The notes beneath the pieces are model-generated. The model did not search any database, was not told where the DNA came from, and saw only the letters and a list, made by a program, of their open reading frames with translations. This document shows, piece after piece, positions 11,743-23,284 of a stretch of DNA of 64,000 nucleotides (its first letter is position 1; each line of letters opens with the position of its first letter). Both the position numbers and the translations under genes were made by a program. The stretch is from NCBI GenBank assembly GCA_900660155.1, contig CABFPE010000236.1, positions 872,362 to 936,361 on the forward strand, in the 5' to 3' direction. The stretch is from Hofstenia miamia (taxonomy: Eukaryota > Xenacoelomorpha > Acoela > Hofsteniidae).

Positions 11743-12010
11743 TTAACTCTAGAATAATCTTGCTCTGACACAAGCACACTAACTGCCTTGCTAGTGACAA
11801 TTGTCACTATTAAAAAAACCCCTAAAGTTTATTGCAAAAAGCATTATTTAAGAAACAATAGTATTTTAAAGAACAAGATATTTAATATATCAAAAATTCA
11901 AAGAAAGCGATATTCAAATAGCTTAAGGACATAGACCTTCTGAATCAATTTTGTGAAGCCTATCTCTAACAAAAGTGACAATTGTCACTGGCAGGAGAGT
12001 TCTAGGGTAA
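11743..12010. mobile_element. piggyBac-like MITE
   Basis: Left border TTAA (11743-11746) followed by CTCTAGAA. Right end TTCTAGGG (about 12000-12007) followed by a decayed TTAA-like TAAA. Two copies of the 16-bp palindrome AGTGACAATTGTCACT lie subterminally at 11793-11808 and 11974-11989. The CTAG(A/G)-type ends, TTAA target and subterminal palindromes parallel the autonomous piggyBac at 45847-48090, whose palindrome is ATGGTCAATTGACCAT. About 260 bp, non-coding. Confidence 0.6.
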
Positions 12011-14359
12011 AAGCATTACTTCTGCAAAGCAAATATTCAGCGAATAAGTTCAAGTAGGAAAGAATCTAAGACTCCATATTCTGTCATCTGCTAGAAGTAT
12101 ATTAACTTTTGTAAATGACGGTTCCACATCTCCACTCGAAGATTGAGTCTTTTGTGAGATCATTCTCTTTGCACAAGGGAAACAGCTGAAATTGACTGCA
12201 TTTATTGACTTTCATTCAAAAAATTGACTTAGCGATACATTTTTACCAAAAAATAACATTGTTGATCGTCCGTAGTAAAAAATACACTGAAATAGCCCAC
12301 TTAGATTTTATTGACTTTATAATTGCCCTAGTAAACATCCGTTCAGGCATCAGACATAACCGTACATGTGATTTCACAATGTCAGAATGAATTAGTAAGT
12401 AGATATTTATGTAAAGGAACTGGTAAAAAAAATTGTAGAATAATATTTATGAAATGTTCAGTATTATGCAGAAATTCATTATTAAAAAATATATAAAACT
12501 ACTTCTTCAATGACGCTGTAGGTGTAATATTGTGTGCATTTTAATGGTTGGGGCAATAAATAAAATTTATTTTAAAATAATTTTAAACGCAGCAAGATTA
12601 ATTAAAGCTAATTATTCAAAACTACTTAAATTTATTGCCTTATAAATAATTTCAATGGCTGCGATCCGCAATTTTGTTATAATTCAATAAAATTAGCTGT
12701 TATTAAATACCACTAAAAATTTAATTATTATCTTCTATTTCCAACTCCTCTTTCTTCTATTGTCAGTGCGTTTACAATAAATGTTACACCAATAATGAAA
12801 TTTTAGTTACGATATTGAATAATCGTAGTGAAGTTCCATTTCAATACAACACAATATTTTCTAAAAAATTCATTTAAGACTTCTACACAATTACATGCTT
12901 GCTGGTGACTAAAATGTATATTGCCAGAGACATTTAATATTTGAATAAACCCATTATATTAAATATCCCATATTATATATATGTTCCAATAAAATGTGAG
13001 ATTACAAATTTCGTGAAATCTCTAAAATTTAGATAGTCTTTTATTTACCCTATTTAAAAAAAGGTGGAGCAGACTTGGATTTTTTAGCCCAAGCCCATCT
13101 ATAACCCGTTTTTGCAAATAATTTAAACAATAAAAATGCTTTATACACAATTTCTGATTTTTTCATCTAATCAGTTGAATGTTATAAGTAGTCTATGTGA
13201 AGTGATTTCTTGTTTGGTGAAGATAAGGTTATCTCCAGACTGAAAGAAGAATATATATGCAGTTGAAGTACGGGACACAATTTTTACCTAATTTTACAAA
13301 ACAATGCATTTCAAATAATTTTCACGAATATTATCAGTTTCTCTATATATTTTTTATTTTTCGATAGTTTTGTTTTTATTTTCGGTAACAATAATCATTG
13401 GATTAAATTTGCGGGCCAACTATGCCCAAGCTAAAACAACTTTGGGTTGCGGATCAGGTCAAATTCTCAGAAAATATGTTGCTCTGAGCAGTAGACTATT
13501 CTCAAATCACGAAAGAATTGCTAGCTATTGTTACATGGATGTACTCATTTTAATCAATAGAATGCCCTGCAATTCAGGCTTACAACCCCGCATACAGAGA
13601 CTTTGCCATTCTTCAGAAATACAAGACCTTTAAAAGGGCATGCTAACCCGGAAAAAAGATAGGAAAGAGTTGGCCTCATTCTTTCAAAAGTAAACTGTTT
13701 TGTATGGTAAAGGACTATACTATTCGTTACCACACGTCTCCACTGGTATGCAAAATGTAAATTTTTCTCGATTCGCTTTCGGATTTGAGTTAGATCCGCG
13801 GTGTTATTTTCGATTTCCCACTTGAACAGGTTGACAGGCAAACAACCCAGCCTCGCGCACACCGACTACAGACGATACTGGCTTCCACGATTTTTGAACA
13901 CGTATAATTCAACTTTATTCTCGAATCACCAAATACGTTCTGTCTTTTACAACTTTGAATTGTAAACATTAAACAACTAATTAATTCTATAACACCGCCT
14001 AACACTATTCACATTACATAATGGTAGGAGTATTTACCTCTTTCAAATACAATCATCTTTTTGGACAAAATACATTGTATTCTTAACAAAAAATATGTTT
14101 GACCAATTTTAGACTTGCAAAGAAATTTTTATTACTATCGTAGTATCTTATGATCAAAGATAGCATCGAATGATGCATGAGAGACATTAGAAGTAACCAT
14201 ATTGGTACAAAATGTTCGGGATTAGATGAAATATGATGGTATATTGCTCTTGTGAGTTCTTTTCCTAGTGTTAAAGATTGCCCTATCTAGTATAGGTACC
14301 AAATTTCTCTGAATCTATGGCGATTAATACATCCACATATCCACATATGACCTCGATGA
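12011..14359. other. Gene-free region, nothing recognised
   Basis: Base composition becomes more balanced at 13540-14000, where overlapping minus-strand frames of 71-102 codons occur (13554-13862, 13790-14005). They show no recognisable domain, start context or splice pattern and I do not call them genes. Confidence 0.4.
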
Positions 14360-15300
14360 TATCAACCAGGTTGTTCAAGATATTGATTGTTTGCCACTCC
14401 TTTTGATACTCTGACCTATCTATTAAAGTTAAAAGACAAAAAAGCAACGGGGAATACAGTAAATTGTACTTTAATTGATATGACTTCCATTAAAATGGAA
14501 AATAGCTCAAGTCTTACCTTTACCAAAGATTCCCCATCCAGGTACTCTAAGGTCCCGAATTATCGGGACCCCCCCGAAACTTGATTTGGCTTTAAAATAG
14601 CTTAACCCCTCCGTTTTTTTATTTGCAGATTTTTTTTTAGAAAAGCTGTTTTATTATATTTGTTTAGTTACATCAAAAAATTGCAGTTGAATGTTAATAA
14701 TATTGTACAAATGTGAACATTAGATTAGGATTAATTGAGTATTACGTTACTCAGACACCTGGATAATTTAAAAGAGACCCCAATAATTTAGACAACCTCG
14801 TTTTTGACATGAAAAAATATTTTAAAATCGCTGACCCCTCTTAATTAGGAACCTCAGAGTATTTATGATTTGCATCCTATGTCATTACTATCTATCCCTG
14901 CTAAATTTTTGGAATGGGTGATATTAATGTTTACTAAGACTGATACTTTGCGTACGCTTAACAATTCACAATATGTTTATGTCGAAAATCACAGAAATTA
15001 TACTAATATTTGTAGTGGACAACATAACTCGCCACTTGAATAATTGATTTTTCCAAAGTCTTTGATAGCATTGGACATGATTTATTAATAAAAAATCTTA
15101 ACAAGATGAAGTTACCTCACAATTTTGTTATTCTCATTCAAGATTATCTTAAAAACATGTATTTTCGAATCAGATTTGTGCGATAATTATAGTAATTATT
15201 ATCTGATCCAATGTGGCGTGCCTCAAGAGTCCCTTTTAGGACGGACCTCTCCTTTTCTATTTATTCTTGCACTGTTGAATTATTAAAGGAACGGGGTATT
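14360..15300 (+). pseudogene. Decayed LINE reverse-transcriptase fragment, split by a MITE
   Basis: Across several frames: LLKLKDKKATG (14405 on; resembles the region before RT motif 1), then after the MITE at 14543-14861 the segments LSIPAKFLEWVI, SKVFDSIGHDLLIKNLNKMK (RT motif A) and QCGVPQESLLGRTSPFLFI (motif B). Many stops. Order and strand are consistent with a single old insertion. Confidence 0.65.
14543..14861. mobile_element. TA-flanked MITE (Tc1/mariner-type target)
   Basis: Flanked by TA on both sides. Left TIR CTCTAAGGTCCCGAATTA; right end TAATTAGGAACCTCAGAG, inverted with about four mismatches over 18 bp. It interrupts a LINE relic. No coding capacity. Confidence 0.6.
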
Positions 15301-15835
15301 AATATTGAATACTTTCTTAAGTTTTTTGACTTACTGTCACCTTCAGTTTTACTTTTATTCATGAAGGATTATATAAACCAGGTATAGAATGAATACACAA
15401 ACCGCTTGTAGGGCCTATATATAAGGCGTGTCAATATATAGGTTGCCGTTTAAAATATCTGAGCAATTTGAGAACATATTGAAATAAAATATTGAGTATA
15501 TTAACTATTGAAAATAAGCTAATTGAACTTCACCACACTTTTCCTAACATTGGGAAGCCCTGTTATTGCATGATGAATGTCAGCAACTTCCAAATTGTTG
15601 TTGACGATCATCAAGGTGCCATTGATACCTTCCTCATTTCGAAATCACCTTCCTCGATTAAAGGTAGAAACAAGTACATATTACGTTTCTGCAAAACCAA
15701 ATTTTGGTCAAAATAGTATGCTGTGAGAAAATGGGACTTTTAGACTAGAAAATTTCATGGGACTGGGACCGAATCTAGTGGGACTAAATGCGACTGAAAT
15801 CAAGAAAATGCTGGTCTCTGAGACCCTAGCACACA
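15301..15835. other. Spacer with GGGACT-rich patch
   Basis: Degenerate GGGACT/GGGACC units at about 15732-15800, similar in style to the GGTCC-rich patch at 17010-17250. No borders defined. Confidence 0.35.
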
Positions 15836-16034
15836 TCACAAGGACTCAAATCGGGCAAAGTAAGGTTGGTGGCTCAGCACTTTCCCCTTTGCAAACCCTT
15901 GCACAACACTTGTCTCGATGAGAGGTTTGACATTGTTGTGAAGAAGGATTCCACTTGCAGCAAGAATATCGGGTTGGTTTCTTATTATTGCAGGACACAC
16001 TTTCTTTTGAAGCACCAACTAGTGGCAGGTTCAA
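15836..16034 (-). pseudogene. mariner transposase relic
   Basis: Minus-strand frames give GILLHNNVKP followed by KVLSHQPYF, which align with the mariner catalytic region LLHDNA-P-...VLSHPPYSPDL (family knowledge). Catalytic Asp residues are lost. Upstream frames carry a little more of the same protein. Confidence 0.55.
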
Positions 16035-16386
16035 TCAAGTAGGACACCACAATAATCAAAGAAAAAAATATTGTGCACTTTTAAACCAAATTGGCTGTGT
16101 GTAACTGCAATCGGCTGTCATTTTTCAGGGAGTCACACCCACTTTCTTACTGTCTGAATTAAAGTAGTTTTGTCTATTCCAACACAGTCAGAAATTGAGT
16201 ATGAATGTCCATTGCATGAGCATCCAATGCCAACATAAGTTAAATGATGACACCAACATAATACTAAGTGTGGTAGAAAACGGATATATCAACAAAAGCC
16301 AAAATAAAAGATCGAATTTAAAGCTAATTTTAAGTGTTACATGTTAACAATGGTCTTGTCAAAATGATTCTAGTTCAACAGTTTAG

Positions 16387-16417
<31 letters not shown>

Positions 16418-18805
16418 TATGAATGAAAACTATATAGTTTGTGTTTGGTGAAACGGTTTAAAAACAGATAAATATTTATTTAAATTTTAATAAAAGAGAC
16501 AGGTCCCAACTGCTTCTCTCTAGCTTTGATTTCCTTGACTCATATCATAAACATTGCAAAGAGTTTCTGGAAGGGCATGCCCAACCAATAAAGTTTTAGG
16601 TGAAATAGGGAAAACTAGTGATTAATAAAAATTGACAGTTCAAAATTCAGGTAATCCAAAACTTTTTTAGAAAAAAATATAAAGAAAACGAAGTCTTTTA
16701 AACATGTGTTATGAACATATTTTTTTTTCAGAGCATATTTTCAGCCAACCCTGTTTGACAGAATGAACTGCAAATTTTTAACAGTCAATAAATATGTTAA
16801 AACCGAGAAAGATAATTTGATTGAACAATTTTCAGAAGTTACTGCTAATATCATAGGCAATCTTGAAATCAATATTGTAAACCCATGATGACATAAAATA
16901 AATGAGAATGTAATAGAATGGAGAAAAAATCATTCCTATATGAAATCTTTTGCAGATTTTGTGCAAAGGATTCAGTTGAATAGCATAAAAATGATATCTT
17001 TCCTACATCATTTCCAGTCCTGGTCCGGTATCTGGTCCCACGGGACCAAGAACACACTGAGTTTTTTTAACTCGATTATCAGTTAGTTTTTTTATTGGAA
17101 TTGCTTTGATTTTTAGATGTTTTGCATTTTACCTTAGCGGTACCAATACTACCAAGACTACGGCTAGATACGGGGACTAAGTTTTAGAAACAAAACTGGC
17201 ACCGAGACTAAGGCCACGACCAAAAAATGTTAGGTCCCGGAAAACTCTAGTGCAAATGACGTACACATAGTTCCCACTTAAAATTGACATATATAGATAA
17301 TCTGGAAGAAATACCCAAACATGAAATTAATTCTTCACGTTGTTTCAAAATGCCTTGTAATTTATACATTTGCATGTTAAAATCCCATTAAATTTTTATT
17401 TAATGTGTAGAAAACGTAGAAGAAATATTTCATTAAAATGGGGACATTTTTGGATTTATGGTCGAAATTAAATCAGTTGATAGAATATTTTTCGTGAAAA
17501 AGACTGTTAAAAATAACTATCGAAAATCGTTAACTCTCTTTTAAACCGCACAACCACAATGAATCCATAGACGTGATTTTGTAGGAATTCTTTCAATACA
17601 TGTATTTCGCTGAATTATTCTCTCGACTTTCTCGACTTTAATTATTTCGTCCCTAATGATAAATTCGAGCGTTTCCAATTCAAATCTATTTAAAGACTTC
17701 TGGGCGCCGCGTAATTTGTAAATTAATTGGAATCGAAGCGGCGGTATCTGATGCGCAGAAATTGGCTAAATTTGTAGAATTGGGCTTGTTTGTCCATGGT
17801 TCACCCTCTAATATCATTTTCCAAATTACAACTACATTGTTACCGGGCAATTGATGCAGATAATTTGCAACCCGTGCTTTCCTCGCGCACGATTAGCTTT
17901 CTATCTTTACTTTCTCACCAATTGCCTTTTGTTAATGAGAGCTCGCTGACCCAAGTAGAAAAATTCTATCGCTACAACCAAATTATTAAAATATCATTAA
18001 ATTCCTTTTCTGGAGCAATTAATTTTTTTAATTAGTAAAGATATAATTAATTTTGCTTAACTGGCTCTGTTAAATTTTTTCCACTTGATGAGAGCTTCGA
18101 TTTAATTTTTTCCACTTCTTTACACAAAAGCCCACTCTTATTTTTAATTGACTTCTTCAGTTTTATAATAAGAAAATGTAACTGCGTCGTTCGATTTTAT
18201 TCTTTACATATTTTTCACAAATATCATTTGCATGTTTTAATGGGATCGAATGGATTTCCCGCTGCTAAATTTAGCAACGAAGTTGCAATTCTAGAATATC
18301 ACAAATTAAGCCTTTTCAAAATTATACTTAAAATGAAATTAATCATAAATTTAAACAAATCAAGCCTTGAATATGAAATTAAGTGCCATTGGGTTTATTA
18401 TTTGAATGAATCTTAAATATTCAATAATTCCCTAACATATTTTTACCCTGCTAGATTTGCAGTAACTATAAATTCATTGTATCAAACCCAGGTACCCATT
18501 GAGAAGGCCATTCAATAAATATCAATGAGAATATTCTCAATCACGTTGCAAGCTATTTTTGATTTTAGAATCTGGATTCATCTGCGCAATTGCTAGAGAA
18601 GAGATATTGCTCCATAGATACTTGTATTGGTTTCAGATAATTTTAAATTTGATAATTACATTGCTTAGTGGCCTGTTACTACGGAAATCTGTAATAGGTT
18701 TTCAAAATCTTAGGAAATCCAGTCAGATTGAATTCTATTAGGCCCCTAGTGTTTTCTATGATGTGTAGACGTGATGAAAATTCAATAGCCAGAAAATATG
18801 GAATC
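16035..18805. other. Gene-free region with (TA)n and GGTCC-rich repeats; possible conserved non-coding block
   Basis: A (TA)n tract lies at 16388-16412. At 17010-17250 there are many degenerate GGTCC/GGGACC units, probably a decayed MITE. At 17690-17810 a less AT-rich block (with CGAAGCGGCGGTATCTGATG) stands out and could be a conserved non-coding element. Nothing coding recognised. Confidence 0.35.
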
Positions 18806-18813
18806 CATATGGA

Positions 18814-19041
18814 CAGGAGCGTACGCAGGATTTTCTGACGGGGGGGAAACATCATCGTCATTACCCAATGCGGGGCGAAGCCCCGAAAATTTTCGAAAAT
18901 ATTGAGAAAATAGACCCTAAAAAATGCATTTCAAGATCCTAGATTTTAAATTTTTCAATTTTTTACAAAAATTTTTTTGATTTATCCAGTAAAAATCAAA
19001 TTTGGAAACCTGACGGGGGGACATCCCTGCGTACGCCACTG
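18814..19041. mobile_element. hAT-type MITE with perfect 8-bp TSD
   Basis: The 8-bp direct repeat CATATGGA lies on both sides (18806-18813 and 19042-19049). Ends are CAGGAGCGTACGCAGG and CCCTGCGTACGCCACTG, i.e. CAG-type TIRs sharing GCGTACGCAGG. A G-run follows each TIR. 228 bp, non-coding. TSD length and CAG ends are the hAT signature. Confidence 0.85.
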
Positions 19042-19049
19042 CATATGGA

Positions 19050-19559
19050 AAACCTGTGCTCCTAGAAAGTAGAATTGCATTTAGTAATTTTGATCACAAA
19101 GATGTGCATGGGTTTTAAGTAATCAGCGATATTAATTTGGAATAAATTCAGGAGATTTTTATATTGAAGAATAATTTCCCAAGTGCATTTGATACTCTGC
19201 TTGACTTTCAGACTTCATTGAAGTGAAATTCTGATATTTAAGAGTATATTATACAGTTTCCAATTCAAGCACTTGTTGAAGACGCGTGGATTACAAAACT
19301 TAGATCATGGACCTCGGATGTATACTGTACTCAAATAATATTACATTTACAATTACAAAAACTTGTTATTATTTAAATTGCATCAATGTAGGTTACAAAA
19401 TATTTTTGCTTAAAAGTTATTTGAATAAAATAATACAAAAATTTGCATAATAAAAATTCAATTAGAAGTTTATTATAAATTTCTATAATTGTATGTATTT
19501 TGTACATGTTTTTGTAGATATTTATTTAAAATTTTAATTGTATGCAAACTTAAAATTAT
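19050..19559. other. AT-rich spacer, nothing recognised
   Basis: No motif or repeat recognised. Confidence 0.45.
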
Positions 19560-21440
19560 TTTTTCATAGGTTTACACAAAATATTCAATTTGTAAAATTT
19601 TTTCCTTCTTGCTTTAGTATTGTCAGATTTAACAGCAATATCAAGTTTTGGAGCAGTTTGTCGCCCAAAATCTATAATGGTTTGATTATTCTGACTTTCC
19701 TGGCGCGATTCAAGTCCTCAAGTGTTTCTTGATCAATACTAGTTTACTAAAAGATCTTTCAGGAAATGCTACCCTGACGGTAGTGGTCAAGAACAAAAGA
19801 CATGCAGATATAGTTTCAGGAAAGGGACTACGCTATCCTACATCCATTAAAAGTTGCAAGAAATCAGCAATGGTAATAAGATCCCCAAGCTGTGTTGAAA
19901 ACTCTAGTTTGACTGGCTGTATTTTTCTGATAAATTCTTCTGAATATTTCGTTCTTGTACTTGACACGGGGTTGGCGTTGGCTGGTGCAATGTCTATTTC
20001 TTCAAATGACAATGCAGCCTCTATCTTTGGAAAGGAATTGGAAAACCTTAACTGCATTTTTCTATTCCAGCAAAGCACCCTTGAAGTTGCAAAATAGCAG
20101 TGCCTATTAACACTAGAAAGACGAATTGTGTCAAAATTGACCCCAATTAGAATTTTGTTTACTTGTGTATGCATTCATTAAAAACAACAGCAGATATATG
20201 CACTACCAAATAAACTGAAAATCCATTTAAATTTGCATGTATATTTTTTTTCATTTTTTACATAATATTCTATTTTGAAATGTTGCATGAAAAAGAATCA
20301 CAAGGAGCAATGGTCTTTCTAGTGTTAACGGGTGATCAATAAAAATCTGCAGTAAAATTGGAATTATAATAATTTAAACTTTAATGATTTATTATTGACA
20401 CAAGAAAGTCATATGATCACTAAATTATTTTGTCATTTTATTATGCAAGCCTTAAACGAACTGCTGCACAGAGAATTAATTATTAGTTACAAAAGAAGTC
20501 ATTCGATCCATAGTAGTTATGGAGTTGCAAAATATTTCAAAGAGCTAAATTTTTCAGAGATAACAACTTATTCTGTGTTGAAAAATTATGATGAGAATGG
20601 CGCGGTTGAAAAGAAGCATGGTTCTGGAAGAAAAGCTGTAAAAATGCAGGAAAGGACTGTTCAAGAACTGGTGAACGACGCACTTTCTGAAAAGACATTC
20701 ACAAAGAGATTTAGCCAAGAAATATAATATAAGTCAGCCTTATGTAAACCATATTTTGAGTGACGACGTGCATGCCTTGAAAAAACATAAAATTCCAGGT
20801 TGTCTACCTCTTCTCTTACGAAATTTCAGTGACCAATCTGGAGCCCATGGCACAGCAAGAGCTCTTGAAAACGCAAGTAAGCTGCCATTGGAATGAGAGA
20901 CACTGTTGACTTACTTTACAATGAGTTCTTTCGAGAATATACACATTCAAATATTTCCTCACGAAATACTCAGATTTTAGATTTGAGCCTTTTTGAAATA
21001 AGCACCTGACTATAAGCAGAAATATGTTGTTTTTATATTGAATATTAGAATGGAATCCCAATCGAAGCCCACTGAGTAGAACAAAATTTCATTAGTGTTA
21101 AGTCTTGTAGACCTAATCCTTCTCAACGTTTCAGGCTTGCATCAATGAGCGAATATAACCCCCTCCCCCTGTATGTATTGAACAAGATGCTTCAATATTG
21201 AATTTCTCAGCATCACCCATTACTAAGTAAACATTATGGGAAGCACAGTGATAATATTCCAAAGTCCACCATGAATACCAGACATTTTGTTGGCACCATC
21301 ATAACCCTCTGATCCCATTTAAATATATTCCTCTATCCTTTAAAGATTTAATCATTTTCTAAATAGACTGTGCACTTGCATAAATGATTGTAACAAGTCC
21401 TATAAATGACTTCCCCATTGTAAAACTGGTGTTTGTTAAC
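19560..21440 (-). pseudogene. hAT transposase relic (ZMYM/DUF4371 type)
   Basis: Read on the minus strand, 21.4 to 19.6 kb: GYDGANKMSGIHGG then HCASHNVYLVM (the central GYDGA-NMSG...HCASH-LNL block of this transposase group), KFCSTQWASIG (the C-TRW block), and at about 19720-19790 AFPERSFSKLVLIKKHLRT, the hAT C-terminal dimerisation signature ERSFSKLKLIK-LR. Several frames and stops. A mariner-like piece on the other strand (20450-20800) lies inside it. Co-linearity of the blocks makes the call firm although the protein is dead. Confidence 0.75.
20450..20800 (+). pseudogene. Tc1/mariner-like transposase N-terminal (HTH) relic
   Basis: GVAKYFKELNFSEITTYSVL, then a GSGRKAVK hinge, then after a frameshift LAKKYNISQPYVNHIL, then KKHKIPG. 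This is the paired-type double helix-turn-helix order of Tc1/mariner transposases with the GRPR-like hinge between. The catalytic part is missing. Confidence 0.55.
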
Positions 21441-22976
21441 AGAGATAACTTCATTTTGAATTTTAAGTAGTGTTGCATGCAATGTGATCAAATGTGAGAC
21501 ATCGAACTAAATTTAATCTAAATCACAAAAAATGCATGTGTAGAAATCATATCCCCCTCGCTCATTGCAATTGACCTCTTGGTAAGTAAGGCTGTTCTAC
21601 AAATATTTCAAAAACTTTAAAGTGAGAATTGCATGTTCTTATATTTATAAAAATATTTCAGCATGATTTTAAAGTTTTGTAATAACTTAGAATAGGTTTG
21701 TACTTTTAAAAGGCCAGTGGACAATTTGTCGTAAAACAGTATTTGTGATATGATTAAAATGATGATATTATTTAAACAAACATGAACACAACGTAGAATT
21801 ACATTTTTTTTAATGTAGTAGAACATTATGAAATAGAGCAAAGCAATTTCTAGCAGCAATGGTCAAATTCAAGATATTAGATTGTTTTCAAACAATTTAC
21901 AAATCAGCCAACAACAAAAAAATAAGGTTCTGTGTCTGAAAGTTTAGAACAATATTGTTTTCAGATATTACGCTTTGCAGAATAAAAATTGGTTAAAAGC
22001 CTATCTCGTAACTACTTGAGGAAAGTTTGTCCTATTAAAAGGATACCAGTCTGTTTAAGGTTAAATGGAAAACACAACTTTGCAAAAACTTTCAAATTCT
22101 TCGATCGGCATCCCTTAAAATTTTTTTATAGAAATCAATGCACTGAGATGTGCTACAACACTTAAGAATGAGAATATGCACTCAACTTAAGTTATTACTG
22201 TTAAATTATATTACAGTCAATCACATCTTAAAATACTAGAAATTATAAGGGAATTATGTTCAGTGTTCGGTATAACATAGTAAAAAAAATAATTGTAATT
22301 CATATTTTTGTTAGCCTATTTATTTTCTGCAGTATTGTATTGGCTCAGTATCCTTGTATACATTAAAAGATAATGTTGAATATGATTTCCAAGAAGTAAT
22401 ATAACTTTGTTTAAGAATTTTAGTTCCTTAGTTTAAAAATTTCGTCAAAATAACGTAAAATTCCACATTTTTTCGGTTATTTTTTCTCAAATTACTGTGT
22501 TTAAGTTCAAAAAAATATCACTATTTTCATAAGCATGGATAATTGAGGCAATTTTGGAATGATGCTTTTACTGAAAGACGTCAAACCTTCCACTAACAGC
22601 TTGAAATATTTTCCACAATAATTTAATTAATTTGTAATTTCGAAAATATTATTACGATGTTTTTACTAATTTTAAGATAAAACCACTGAAAAGTTTGTTT
22701 GAACACGATGCCTTGCCAAACATAACGTTCCTTAATTCTAAATAACCTTTGAATTTTATAAAATTTGTGATTGGTTTCTGTCAATAACAGTTTTTAATCG
22801 CCAGATGAGGTTGTCTTTAAAAAAACAAACTCCTATTTCGTGTCTGCTCTCCTTCTTTAAGCTGAACTTCAGTTTCTAATCTATTGTTGGGAATGAATTA
22901 CTTAACGTGCACTACTAAGGTAGCAAGAGTATATCTCAAGTTTCAGAATTTGTTGATCGACAAAACTACAAAATGA
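21441..22976. other. AT-rich region, nothing recognised
   Basis: Only short chance frames. Confidence 0.45.
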
Positions 22977-22984
22977 CCTGTTTG

Positions 22985-23276
22985 CAGGGCCGTGGCTAGG
23001 GAAGGGCCAGAGGGGCCATGGCCCTCCCTGTTGGGCCACTGGGCCCCTCTTCCTTTTGGCATCCTGGATACAAAACTCCATAGTATTAATTCTAATATTC
23101 TGTAACTAAGATAGAGTGAATATATTTTAGTTGAAATATATAAAATACTAATGCCATTTATTTAAAAATTCAATGAAAAGGTGTGAAACTATTTCATATG
23201 AATAAAACTATGATTAATTTATTGAACTTTGCCTAGGCCATGGCCCCCTAAATTTCAAATGCAAACCACTGGCCTG
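22985..23276. mobile_element. hAT-type MITE with perfect 8-bp TSD
   Basis: CCTGTTTG occurs on both sides (22977-22984 and 23277-23284). The left end begins CAGGGCCGTGGC and the right end is the inverse CCACTGGCCTG. GGCC/GGCCATGG units are concentrated near both ends and the middle is AT-rich. 292 bp, non-coding. Confidence 0.8.
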
Positions 23277-23284
23277 CCTGTTTG

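Noticed and set aside
13554-14005. Overlapping minus-strand frames of 102 and 71 codons as a host gene
   Set aside because: No domain, no splice support and no start context; composition alone is not enough.
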